Assembly (NCBI GenBank): GCA_040221975.1
Contig: JAVJWR010000036.1
Span: forward strand, 340,179-404,178
DNA from: Haliea sp040221975
GTDB taxonomy: Bacteria > Pseudomonadota > Gammaproteobacteria > Pseudomonadales > Halieaceae
Length of the DNA stretch: 64,000 nt
Direction: 5' to 3'
In this document: in pieces, positions 51,649 to 59,182 of the stretch
Layout: each line of letters starts with the position of its first letter
How positions within the stretch are numbered: position 1 is the stretch's first letter
Made by a program: the position numbers and the translations under genes
Notes under the pieces: model-generated
The model's database searches: none
Seen by the model: the letters and a program-made list of their open reading frames with translations, nothing else
What the model was told of the DNA's origin: nothing

Positions 51649-52368
51649 TTAGCCTGCCAGGGCCTGCTTTTGCAGGGCAAAGAGGTGGCGGATGCCCGAT
51701 TCCGCCAAATTCAGCATTTCGTCCATTTCGGCACGGTGGAAGGGTTGGCCTTCGGCGGTGCCCTGGATTTCGATAAACCCGCCGTCTTCGCCCATGACCA
51801 CATTCATATCGGTGTCGGCCTTTGAATCCTCTCGATAATCCAGGTCCAGTACTGGCACGCCCTGGAAGATCCCCGCCGACACCGAGGCCACCATCTGCAG
51901 CAGGGGGTCGGTGGTGATCAGTTTCTTCCGCTGCAAGTGGTTGAGGGCATCAACCAGGGCCACGCAGGCGCCGGTAATGGCTGCGGTGCGGGTACCGCCG
52001 TCTGCCTGGATGACATCGCAGTCCACGGTGATCGTGTATTCGCCCAGCTTTTTCAGGTCCACGGCAGAGCGCAGTGAACGGCCGATCAGGCGCTGGATCT
52101 CCAGCGTGCGCCCGCCCTGCTTGCCGCGGCTGGCCTCGCGGTCCATGCGCGAACCCGTGGACCGCGGCAGCATGCCGTATTCGGCGGTCACCCAGCCACT
52201 GCCGGTACCGCGCAGAAAGCGGGGTACGCCGGCCTCGACCGACGCGGTACAAATAACTTTGGTGGCACCGAATTCAACCAGCACAGAGCCCTCGGCGTGG
52301 CAAGTGTACTCCCGCGTCATGGTGACGTTTCGCAGGTCGGCGGGCGCGCGGCCACTGGGTCTTTGCAT
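51649..52368 (-). CDS. rph: ribonuclease PH
   Basis: Phosphorolytic 3'-5' exoribonuclease that trims tRNA 3' ends. The product is 239 residues from ATG 52368 (MQRPSGRAPADLRNVTMTRE), the family's usual start and length. It shows GSVLVEFGATKVICTASVE, GTGSGWVTAEYGMLPRSTG, RQ-type substrate residues in GRTLEIQRLIGRSLR and TITVDCDVIQADGGTRTAAI. The frame is open to 52419 without support. It converges on crc and is divergent from yicC. Confidence 0.97.
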   Translation of the reverse strand: MQRPSGRAPADLRNVTMTREYTCHAEGSVLVEFGATKVICTASVEAGVPRFLRGTGSGWVTAEYGMLPRSTGSRMDREASRGKQGGRTLEIQRLIGRSLRSAVDLKKLGEYTITVDCDVIQADGGTRTAAITGACVALVDALNHLQRKKLITTDPLLQMVASVSAGIFQGVPVLDLDYREDSKADTDMNVVMGEDGGFIEIQGTAEGQPFHRAEMDEMLNLAESGIRHLFALQKQALAG

Positions 52369-52401
52369 GGGTTGGTACTCCGATGAGAATGGCAGCGCGA
52401 C

Positions 52402-52430
52402 AGTATACGCGAGCCGCACGCGGACTGCAG
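52402..52430 (-). promoter_or_regulatory. rph promoter
   Basis: On the minus strand CTGCAG (52425-52430) and TATACT (52402-52407) are separated by 17 nt, about 34 nt upstream of the rph ATG. The -10 is a strong match, the -35 is weak. Confidence 0.5.
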
Positions 52431-52511
52431 GAGCAGAGCAGGCCCGGCGCTGTGAGTGGGCGCTGCAAGCTGCTAGACTGACCTCCTCCCCGTTATCATT
52501 GAGGCGTCCCT

Positions 52512-53384
52512 TTGGCAGCCGTTTACAGCATGACCGCCTTTGCCCGCGAGACCGTCGATACCGGGGAGGGGGCGCTCACAGTCGAGATCCGGACGGTTAA
52601 CCACCGCTACCTGGACTGCAGCTTCAAGCTGCCGGAGGCGCTGCGCAACCTGGAAGTTCGGCTGCGGCAGCAGGCTGGCGCCAGACTCGCCCGGGGCAAG
52701 GTGGAGTGCCTGTTCCGGCTGCAACCCCGGACGGACCAGGCGTCGGCAATGGCTATCGACCGGGAGCAGATGCAGCGGGTCATCGTGGCAGCCACTACGA
52801 TAGCCAGTGCACTGCCACAGGCGCAGCCGATCAACCCGCTGGAGGTCCTCCAGTTCCCCGGAGTCTGCGTTGCCCCGGAAGCGGATGAAGAAGCACTGCA
52901 GGCCAGTGCCGCAGCACTGTTCGATGCGGCTCTGGCGTCGCTGCTGGAGAGCCGCGCCCGGGAGGGCGCCAAACTGGCCGCCATGATCCGGGACCGCCTG
53001 CAGCAGGTGGAATTGGAGACCACGGCGATCCGCGAACTGCTGCCGGAACTCAAGCAACAGCAGCGTGCGCGCCTGCTGGCGCGGCTGGCCGAACTGCAGG
53101 TGGAAGTCGACCACAACCGCCTGGAACAGGAACTGGTGTACCTCGCCCAGAAAGCGGATGTGGACGAGGAACTGGACCGGCTGCAGACCCACGTCGAAGA
53201 GGTGCGCCGCACCCTGGACCAGGGTGGACCCTGCGGCCGGCGGCTGGATTTCCTGATGCAGGAGCTGAACCGGGAAGCCAATACCCTGTCTTCCAAATCC
53301 ATCGCCAGCAGCAGCACCCACAGCGCGGTCCAGCTCAAGGTCCTGATTGAGCAGATGCGGGAGCAGATCCAGAACATTGAGTAG
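52512..53384 (+). CDS. yicC: YicC family endoribonuclease
   Basis: A 290-residue protein. It probably starts at TTG 52512 with GAGG 8 nt upstream, because the family opens with a few residues before SMTAFAR; ATG 52530 is the alternative. Features: VYSMTAFARETVDTGEGAL, IRTVNHRYLDCSFKLPEALR in parts, ARGKVECLFRLQ, LVYLAQKADVDEELDRLQTH in parts, GRRLDFLMQELNREANTLSS in parts. YicC proteins are recently recognised endoribonucleases that affect sRNA and mRNA stability. In relatives gmk follows directly; here a sulfotransferase-like gene intervenes. Confidence 0.95.
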   Translation: MAAVYSMTAFARETVDTGEGALTVEIRTVNHRYLDCSFKLPEALRNLEVRLRQQAGARLARGKVECLFRLQPRTDQASAMAIDREQMQRVIVAATTIASALPQAQPINPLEVLQFPGVCVAPEADEEALQASAAALFDAALASLLESRAREGAKLAAMIRDRLQQVELETTAIRELLPELKQQQRARLLARLAELQVEVDHNRLEQELVYLAQKADVDEELDRLQTHVEEVRRTLDQGGPCGRRLDFLMQELNREANTLSSKSIASSSTHSAVQLKVLIEQMREQIQNIE

Positions 53385-53447
53385 GGTTCAGCGCCGCACA
53401 GCCTGCCCGACACAGCGCTCCCGTTGCACCATTGACAAGGAATACAG

Positions 53448-54344
53448 ATGCACCGATTTATTGTTTACCAGTATGGCAAGGTGGGCAGCACCGCTGTTGT
53501 CGAGACACTGAACACACTCCCTGAGACAGAGGCTCATCAGGTTCATTTTTTCGGCCCCGCCGCGTTCGAAATCATTTTCAACAAGCTTCTCGACCCCGAG
53601 TTGTCCGAGTATTTTTTCGAACACTCCTCGGGACAGTTGCAGGGCAACATGCGGGTTTACCGGCAGTTTCGGCAGGCCAGGGACAAGGGCGAGAGGGTCA
53701 CGGTATTGACCATGTTCCGGGAGCCGTTCGACTGGTTCCGGTCCTGTATCGCCCAGGAAATCGACGATCACATCAATACCTTCCGCTATAGCCTCGACCG
53801 CGGAGGCATCGCCTGGGACAGCGACGAGGAGGCGGTAACCCTGGGCCTGGAACTACTGTTGACGCGTATCCTGGGCGCCCTGGAATTGGCGGGCGGCATA
53901 GACAACCTGTCCATGGAGGTACGGCGAGGCCTGAAGCGGACCATGGCGTTTGCGGACGACAGGGACTTTGAGCAGTTCCTGTTCCTTCTGGGCCGTTTCC
54001 TGGCACCCCATTTCTGGTTTGCAACCAATCTGCGCCCGGCCCTGGAGACCGACCTGCAGGATATGGAGCGTCTCTCTACAGACCTGTTTCGCGCACGGAA
54101 GGAATGGGGCAATATCTATCTGCTGCGTTATGAACAATTGCAGGGGGCCTTTGATTCCGCGCTGCGTGATCTCGGCTATGCTGACCCGCCGCAACTGGCA
54201 CACTCGAACATCAGTGCCGAGAAGCCTTTCAGCGATGCGATAAGCGCTGTCTTTGCCTCACCTGCAGCGCGCCAGCTGAAACGCCTCTGTCAGTCGGAGA
54301 CAGACAGCTTCCTGGGTTATGGAAGCCTACGCACCCCTGGCTAG
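53448..54344 (+). CDS. putative sulfotransferase-like protein (capsular polysaccharide synthesis type)
   Basis: A 298-residue protein. The N-terminal FIVYQYGKVGSTAVVETL looks like the 5'-phosphosulfate (P-loop-like) motif of PAPS-dependent sulfotransferases, and VTVLTMFREPFDWFRSCI looks like the 3'-phosphate motif. The set is as in 'putative capsular polysaccharide synthesis' (NKWYS-like) proteins. There is no signal peptide, so it is probably cytosolic or peripheral. The acceptor is unknown. It is inserted between yicC and gmk on the same strand, with separate spacing (63 nt and 149 nt), which points to a later gain. Confidence 0.6.
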   Translation: MHRFIVYQYGKVGSTAVVETLNTLPETEAHQVHFFGPAAFEIIFNKLLDPELSEYFFEHSSGQLQGNMRVYRQFRQARDKGERVTVLTMFREPFDWFRSCIAQEIDDHINTFRYSLDRGGIAWDSDEEAVTLGLELLLTRILGALELAGGIDNLSMEVRRGLKRTMAFADDRDFEQFLFLLGRFLAPHFWFATNLRPALETDLQDMERLSTDLFRARKEWGNIYLLRYEQLQGAFDSALRDLGYADPPQLAHSNISAEKPFSDAISAVFASPAARQLKRLCQSETDSFLGYGSLRTPG

Positions 54345-54423
54345 TGGGCCACGCGGCAAGTTGCCGACAATGAGCCAGCGCCGGGGGCCAACCAGCGCGT
54401 GTGTGGATCTGCAAACACACTGC

Positions 54424-54452
54424 TTGCCCCCCGGGAGCCGTCTCTGTGTAAA
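54424..54452 (+). promoter_or_regulatory. gmk promoter
   Basis: TTGCCC (54424-54429), 17 nt spacer and TGTAAA (54447-54452), about 41 nt before the gmk ATG, inside the gap after the sulfotransferase-like gene. Moderate match to sigma-70. Confidence 0.45.
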
Positions 54453-54493
54453 ATGCCCGGCAATGCACAACCGCAAGAGGACAGCCTGAAACC

Positions 54494-55114
54494 ATGAGCG
54501 GCACCGGCACTCTGTACACCGTCTCCGCACCCAGTGGTGCCGGCAAGACCAGCCTGGTCAACGCGCTCATTGCGCGCTGCAACCAGCTGCGGGTCTCCGT
54601 ATCCCATACCACCCGGCCCCAGCGCCCCGGGGAACAGGATGGCCTCAACTACCATTTCGTCGAGGAAAACGCGTTTCTCGACATGCTGGAGCAGGCTGCG
54701 TTCCTGGAGCACGCCCGGGTATTCGGCAACCTCTACGGCACCTCCCAGGCCTGGGTAGAGGAGCAGCTTGCCGCCGGCACCGACGTCATCCTGGAAATCG
54801 ACTGGCAGGGAGCGGAGCAGGTCAAGCGCCTGCTGCCCGCCACCCGCGCCATCTTCATCCTGCCGCCGTCGCGCCAGGCCCTGGAGCAACGGCTGACGGG
54901 TCGCGGCCAGGACAACCCGGACATCATCGCCAGCCGCATGGCGCTGGCGGTGGAGGAGATGTCGCACTACATCCAGTCCGACTTCCTGGTCGTGAACAAT
55001 GACTTCGAGCAGGCGCTGGCCGAGCTGGAGGCTATCGTGGTCTGCCAGCGGCTGCAGACAACGCGCCAACAGGAGGTTCTGACCGGCCTGCTGCGGGACC
55101 TGCTCGACGGCTGA
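54494..55114 (+). CDS. gmk: guanylate kinase
   Basis: Phosphorylates GMP to GDP. The 206-residue protein has P-loop TVSAPSGAGKTSLVNAL, SVSHTTRPQRPGEQDGLNYHF in parts, FLEHARVFGNLYGTSQAWVEE in parts, ILEIDWQGAEQVKRL and IFILPPSRQALEQRL. It lies in the conserved gmk-rpoZ-spoT order and feeds guanine nucleotide pools next to the (p)ppGpp enzyme. Confidence 0.97.
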   Translation: MSGTGTLYTVSAPSGAGKTSLVNALIARCNQLRVSVSHTTRPQRPGEQDGLNYHFVEENAFLDMLEQAAFLEHARVFGNLYGTSQAWVEEQLAAGTDVILEIDWQGAEQVKRLLPATRAIFILPPSRQALEQRLTGRGQDNPDIIASRMALAVEEMSHYIQSDFLVVNNDFEQALAELEAIVVCQRLQTTRQQEVLTGLLRDLLDG

Positions 55115-55183
55115 CGCCGGCACGGCATTATTCACATCGCCCCGCAACCACCCGTTGCTGTACCTTAACCCCCACAAAGAGGG

Positions 55184-55189
55184 TATAAT
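55184..55189 (+). promoter_or_regulatory. rpoZ -10 box
   Basis: A consensus TATAAT 37 nt before the rpoZ ATG. The best -35-like string, TTGCTG at 55155-55160, is 23 nt away, too far for a standard promoter, so activity may depend on another factor or a weaker -35. Confidence 0.45.
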
Positions 55190-55225
55190 TACCGGTTCAT
55201 TTACCTTCACAGGACTGACACACAG

Positions 55226-55489
55226 ATGGCACGCGTAACCGTTGAAGATTGTCTGGAAAATGTTGATAACCGATTTGAACTGGTCATGGTCGCCAGCAAG
55301 CGCGCCCGGCAGATCGCGACCGGCGGCAAGGATCCGCTGGTGGAGGAAGAGTCCGACAAGCCCACTGTTATCGCCCTGCGCGAAATCGCCGAAGGTCTGG
55401 TCAACGCCTCCATCCTCACCCGCGAGGAGGAAATGGACGCGGAAGACGAGTTCGCCGAAGTCATGGCGGCATCCCACGAGTCGTTCTGA
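55226..55489 (+). CDS. rpoZ: RNA polymerase omega subunit
   Basis: An 87-residue subunit that supports core assembly and forms part of the ppGpp site 1 on RNA polymerase. ARVTVEDCLENVDNRFELVM in parts, ASKRARQIATGG and DKPTVIALREIAEGLV are the family core, and an acidic C-terminus (EEEMDAEDEFAEV) follows. It lies between gmk and spoT, linking nucleotide supply, ppGpp and polymerase. Confidence 0.97.
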   Translation: MARVTVEDCLENVDNRFELVMVASKRARQIATGGKDPLVEEESDKPTVIALREIAEGLVNASILTREEEMDAEDEFAEVMAASHESF

Positions 55490-55544
55490 TGTCCCCGGGG
55501 CATCCTTGCTAGCCGGAGGCGCCTAGCCAGGTAGCACTACTGAC

Positions 55545-57701
55545 ATGCAAACCATTGATGCCCTTGATTCCACCCTGCGCAGCTACCTGAACGCCGATCA
55601 GGCGCGACAGGTGCGTCGCGCCTACTATTTCGCCGAGCAGGCCCATTTCGGGCAGATCCGGCGCAGCGGCGAGCCCTACGTCACCCACCCCCTCGCCGTG
55701 GCCGGCATCCTCGCCGACATGCACATGGACCACCAGAGCCTGATGGCCGCCATGTTGCACGACGTTATCGAGGACACCGGCATCGACAAGGACTCCATCG
55801 GCAACCAGTTCGGGCCGGCGGTGGCGGAACTGGTGGACGGAGTCAGCAAACTGACCCAGATGGAGTTCAGCTCGCTGGCGGAAAAGCAGGCGGAGAACTT
55901 CCAGAAAATGGCCCTGGCCATGGCCCGGGACATCCGCGTGATCCTGGTAAAGCTGGCAGACCGCCTGCACAACATGCGCACCCTGGGCGTCCTGCCCCAG
56001 GACAAGGCCCGCCGCATAGCCCGCGAAACCCTCGAAATCTATGCCCCCATCGCCATGCGCCTGGGGATGAACGCGGTGCGCATCGAGTTCGAGGATCTCG
56101 GCTTCAGCGCCCTGTACCCGATGCGCGCCAGCCGCATCGCCGCTGCCATGCGCGCCGGCAGCGGCAACCGCAAGGAGCTGGTCGACAAGATCCGCCACCA
56201 GATTGAGTCCACCCTGGAGCACGAAGGGCACGACGTGGAGGTCATCGGCCGCGAGAAGCACCTCTACAGCATCTACAGCAAGATGAAGTCCAAGAAAAAG
56301 TCCTTTGCGGAGATCATGGACATCTACGCCTTCCGCATCATCGTCGACTCGGTGGACACCTGCTACAGGGTGCTGGGTTCCGTGCACAGCCTGTACAAGC
56401 CGGTCCCCGGGGAATTCAGTGACTATATCGCGATCCCCAAGGCCAACGGCTACCAGTCCCTGCACACGGTGCTGATGGGCATGCATGGCGTGCCCATCGA
56501 GATCCAGATCCGCACCCGGGAAATGGAAGAGATGGCGAACAACGGCATTGCCGCCCACTGGTTGTACAAGAGCGACGGCCAATCCGCCAATGGCAGCCAT
56601 GCCAGGGCCCGGGAATGGGTGCAGGGCCTGCTGGAAATGCAGCAGCGGGCCGGGAACTCGCTGGAATTCATCGAAAGCGTCAAGATTGACCTGTTTCCGG
56701 ACGAAATCTACGTGTTCACGCCCAAGGGCCGGATCCTGGAGCTGCCCCGCGGCGCCACGGCGGTGGATTTCGCCTTTGCAGTGCATACCGACGTCGGCAA
56801 CAGCTGCGTCGCCTGCCGCATCAACCGGCGCCTGGCGCCTCTCTCCGAGCCCCTGCAGAGCGGCCAGACCGTCGAGATTCTCACCGCACCCGGCGCCCGC
56901 CCCAACCCGTCCTGGTTCAATTACGCGGTGACCGCCAAGGCACGGACCAACATCCGCCACTTTCTCAAGCACCAGACCCGGGAAGACTCCGTTGCTTTGG
57001 GCAGGCGCCTGCTGGACAAGGCCCTGCAGGCCTTCGACAGCGGCCTGGAGCAGCTCCCCGGGACCCAGCTGCAGGACTACCTGAAACGACACGAGTACGA
57101 GGCGCTGGACGACCTGCTGGTAGATATCGCCCGCGGCAATCGCCTGCCGCCGATCACCGCCCAGCAGATTCTGGGTGAACTCGCGGCTGGCCTGCTGGAA
57201 CCGGCCGAGCAAAAACCGCAGCCGATGGCCATTCGCGGCACCGAGGGCTTCATGGTCACCTATGCCCGCTGCTGCCATCCGATTCCCGGTGATCCGATCG
57301 AGGGCTACCTGAGCTCGGAAAAAGGCGTGGTCGTGCACCGCGAGCGCTGCAAGAACCTGGCGGAGATGCGCGAGAACCGCGAGCGCCTGGTGGCCTTGCG
57401 CTGGGATGAGCAGGTGCAGGGAGAATATCTGACCGAGCTGCGCATCGAGGTGGAGAACCGCCGTGGCATGATCGCGGTGCTCGCCACCCGCATCAACAGC
57501 ATGGGCGTGAACATCGAAAAGATCTCCACCGAGGACAAGGACTACCAGTTCACCTACGTCGACCTCGCCATGCAGGTCAACAACCGGATCCACCTCGCCC
57601 GGATCATGAAGCGCCTGCGCACGGTCAATTCCGTGCGCCGGGTATCGCGACTCAAGAACGAGGCGCCCGCGCGGCGCCCGAAGCAGGGAACCGCCAAATG
57701 A
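55545..57701 (+). CDS. spoT: bifunctional (p)ppGpp synthetase/hydrolase SpoT
   Basis: A 718-residue stringent-response enzyme. The HD hydrolase domain (residues about 20-190) has THPLAVAGILADMHMD and AAMLHDVIEDTG with the HD pair, so hydrolase activity is expected. The synthetase domain (about 220-350) has IYSKMKSKKKSFAEIMDIYA in parts, DYIAIPKANGYQSLHTVL and VPIEIQIRTREMEEMANNGIA in parts. TGS (about 390-450: IYVFTPKGRILELPRGATAVD in parts) and a C-terminal ACT domain (ELRIEVENRRGMIAVLATRIN in parts) follow. It overlaps ridA by 4 nt. Confidence 0.96.
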   Translation: MQTIDALDSTLRSYLNADQARQVRRAYYFAEQAHFGQIRRSGEPYVTHPLAVAGILADMHMDHQSLMAAMLHDVIEDTGIDKDSIGNQFGPAVAELVDGVSKLTQMEFSSLAEKQAENFQKMALAMARDIRVILVKLADRLHNMRTLGVLPQDKARRIARETLEIYAPIAMRLGMNAVRIEFEDLGFSALYPMRASRIAAAMRAGSGNRKELVDKIRHQIESTLEHEGHDVEVIGREKHLYSIYSKMKSKKKSFAEIMDIYAFRIIVDSVDTCYRVLGSVHSLYKPVPGEFSDYIAIPKANGYQSLHTVLMGMHGVPIEIQIRTREMEEMANNGIAAHWLYKSDGQSANGSHARAREWVQGLLEMQQRAGNSLEFIESVKIDLFPDEIYVFTPKGRILELPRGATAVDFAFAVHTDVGNSCVACRINRRLAPLSEPLQSGQTVEILTAPGARPNPSWFNYAVTAKARTNIRHFLKHQTREDSVALGRRLLDKALQAFDSGLEQLPGTQLQDYLKRHEYEALDDLLVDIARGNRLPPITAQQILGELAAGLLEPAEQKPQPMAIRGTEGFMVTYARCCHPIPGDPIEGYLSSEKGVVVHRERCKNLAEMRENRERLVALRWDEQVQGEYLTELRIEVENRRGMIAVLATRINSMGVNIEKISTEDKDYQFTYVDLAMQVNNRIHLARIMKRLRTVNSVRRVSRLKNEAPARRPKQGTAK

Positions 57702-58081
57702 CCAACCGTGCCATTATCTCCAGCCCCGATGCCCCCGCGGCAATCGGGCCCTATTCACAAGCCGTCAAGGTGGGCAACACGGTGTGGCTTTCAGGCCAGA
57801 TTCCGCTGGTGCCGGGCACCATGGAGCTGGTCACCGGAGACATCAGCGCCCAGGCGCGGCAGGTGTTCAGCAACCTGAGGGCGGTAGCGGAAGCCGCCGG
57901 TGGCACCCTGAACAGTGCGGTAAAAATCAATATTTCCCTGACCGACATGGGCGATTTCGCCGCGGTCAACGAGGTCATGACGGAGTTCCTGCAGGCGCCC
58001 TTCCCGGCCCGGGCCTGCGTCCAGGTTGCCGGCTTGCCCAAGGGTGTCGCCATCGAAGTCGAGGCGATCCTCGCCCTCTGA
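57698..58081 (+). CDS. ridA: RidA family enamine/imine deaminase
   Basis: A 127-residue trimeric protein that hydrolyses reactive enamines and imines such as 2-aminoacrylate. SSPDAPAAIGPYSQAVKVGN, VWLSGQIPLVPG, VFSNLRAVAEAAG, VKINISLTDMGDFAAVNEVM in parts and the active-site Arg in PFPARACVQVAGLPKGVAIE in parts. Coupled to spoT through ATGA, a common pairing. Confidence 0.96.
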   Translation: MTNRAIISSPDAPAAIGPYSQAVKVGNTVWLSGQIPLVPGTMELVTGDISAQARQVFSNLRAVAEAAGGTLNSAVKINISLTDMGDFAAVNEVMTEFLQAPFPARACVQVAGLPKGVAIEVEAILAL

Positions 58082-58104
58082 GACCCAGGGCGGCAGCAGC
58101 GTTG

Positions 58105-58171
58105 GATCGCGCAGGGACTGCGCTCCTGTAGGAGCCCGCTCCGCGGGCGATCGCGCAGGGACTGCGCTCCT
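58105..58171. repeat. REP-like element with a duplicated 23 bp unit
   Basis: The 23 nt unit beginning GATCGCGCAGGGACTGC occurs at 58105-58127 and 58149-58171. Between and within the copies are the hairpins CTCC-TGTA-GGAG and GCCCGC-TCC-GCGGGC. The string GTAGGAGCCCGCTCCGCGGG closely resembles the intergenic REP sequences of Pseudomonas. It lies between convergent ridA and the gene at 58221, the usual REP setting. Confidence 0.75.
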
Positions 58172-58220
58172 ACAATAGCCCGCTGGCCCAGGCCACCCTC
58201 TCTGGCCGCTATGCGGCCAT

Positions 58221-59102
58221 TCACCTTGTCTGCGGGCGATCACCCACCACGGCGGCATAGCCGCTGCGATAATCCGGGTAGCGCAGCCTGTAGCCGCTGG
58301 CCCGCAGGGCCAGGTTGCGACAGCGCTTGTGGCCGCCGCCGCGCAGGCCCGCGCCGCGCAGGCCGCTGACCCGAGTCCGCCATTCCTTGAGACCCAGCTC
58401 CCGCGCCAGCCACAGCTCTACCTCGAATTGCGGCGCCGGCTCATTGTCCGCCGCGATCATGATTCGCGCCGGGACGACGCCCCGCTCCCATTGCTGCAGC
58501 AACCAGGCCAACAGTCCCCCTACATCGTCCCGGTGAATCCGGTTGCTGTAGCGCAGCGGCGTCTGCGGGGACAATTCGCCGCCGGCGATGCGCCGCAGCA
58601 GCATGCCCTCCGGCTCACCGTAGATCCCGGCACAGCGCAGAACACAGGCGGGGTGCCCTGATGCCAGCAGCTGGCGCTCAGCGTCCATGATCGCCAGCGC
58701 CGCAGGATCCGTGGTCGCCAGGGGGCTGTCATCCTCCACCCAGCCACCCTCCGACTCGGCGTAGACGCGGGTACTGGATACCATGATGATTCCCGCCGGC
58801 CGGTGCCCGCCCAGGCCCGCGAGGACATTGTGCATGGCCTGACTGAACCCGGCACGGTATCCCGCTTCGCCGCTGCCGACCGGCTTCAGGGTCAGGATGA
58901 TGTAGTCCGGCGCCAGCGCCTCCAGCATGGCCAGTGGCGCATCAGTCGCGGCGTAGTCCGCGGCAACCCCGGCGAAGCCCTCCGGCAGGGCATCGGTATT
59001 CCGTCGCAGGCCGGTCAGCGACCAGCCGGCCCGCTGCAAAATGGCTCCGGCGCGGGCGCCCAGGTCACCACAGCCAACAATCAGTACGCTTTTACCCTTC
59101 AT
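58221..59102 (-). CDS. NAD(P)-dependent epimerase/dehydratase-like protein (extended SDR)
   Basis: A 293-residue protein starting KSVLIVGCGDLGARAGAIL, a Rossmann cofactor motif. MVSSTRVYAESEGGWVEDDS and VLRCAGIYGEPEGMLLRRI follow the pattern of sugar-nucleotide epimerase-like SDRs of the YeeZ group. The usual YxxxK is not clear: the segment around LAIMDAERQLLASG would hold it, and Tyr is missing. It may therefore be a binding protein or act on an unknown substrate. It is divergent from recG. The C-terminal 40 residues are Arg/Gly-rich. Confidence 0.8.
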   Translation of the reverse strand: MKGKSVLIVGCGDLGARAGAILQRAGWSLTGLRRNTDALPEGFAGVAADYAATDAPLAMLEALAPDYIILTLKPVGSGEAGYRAGFSQAMHNVLAGLGGHRPAGIIMVSSTRVYAESEGGWVEDDSPLATTDPAALAIMDAERQLLASGHPACVLRCAGIYGEPEGMLLRRIAGGELSPQTPLRYSNRIHRDDVGGLLAWLLQQWERGVVPARIMIAADNEPAPQFEVELWLARELGLKEWRTRVSGLRGAGLRGGGHKRCRNLALRASGYRLRYPDYRSGYAAVVGDRPQTR

Positions 59103-59182
59103 CTGCCCTTCCCTGACTGGTTACACTGTACGGCCATGACCCAACGGGCCCGCCGCCTTGAACACAGTGTACTGCACCCCCG

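Noticed and set aside
55509..57593. Minus-strand open frame of about 694 codons
   Set aside because: Antisense to spoT, which has full domain support.
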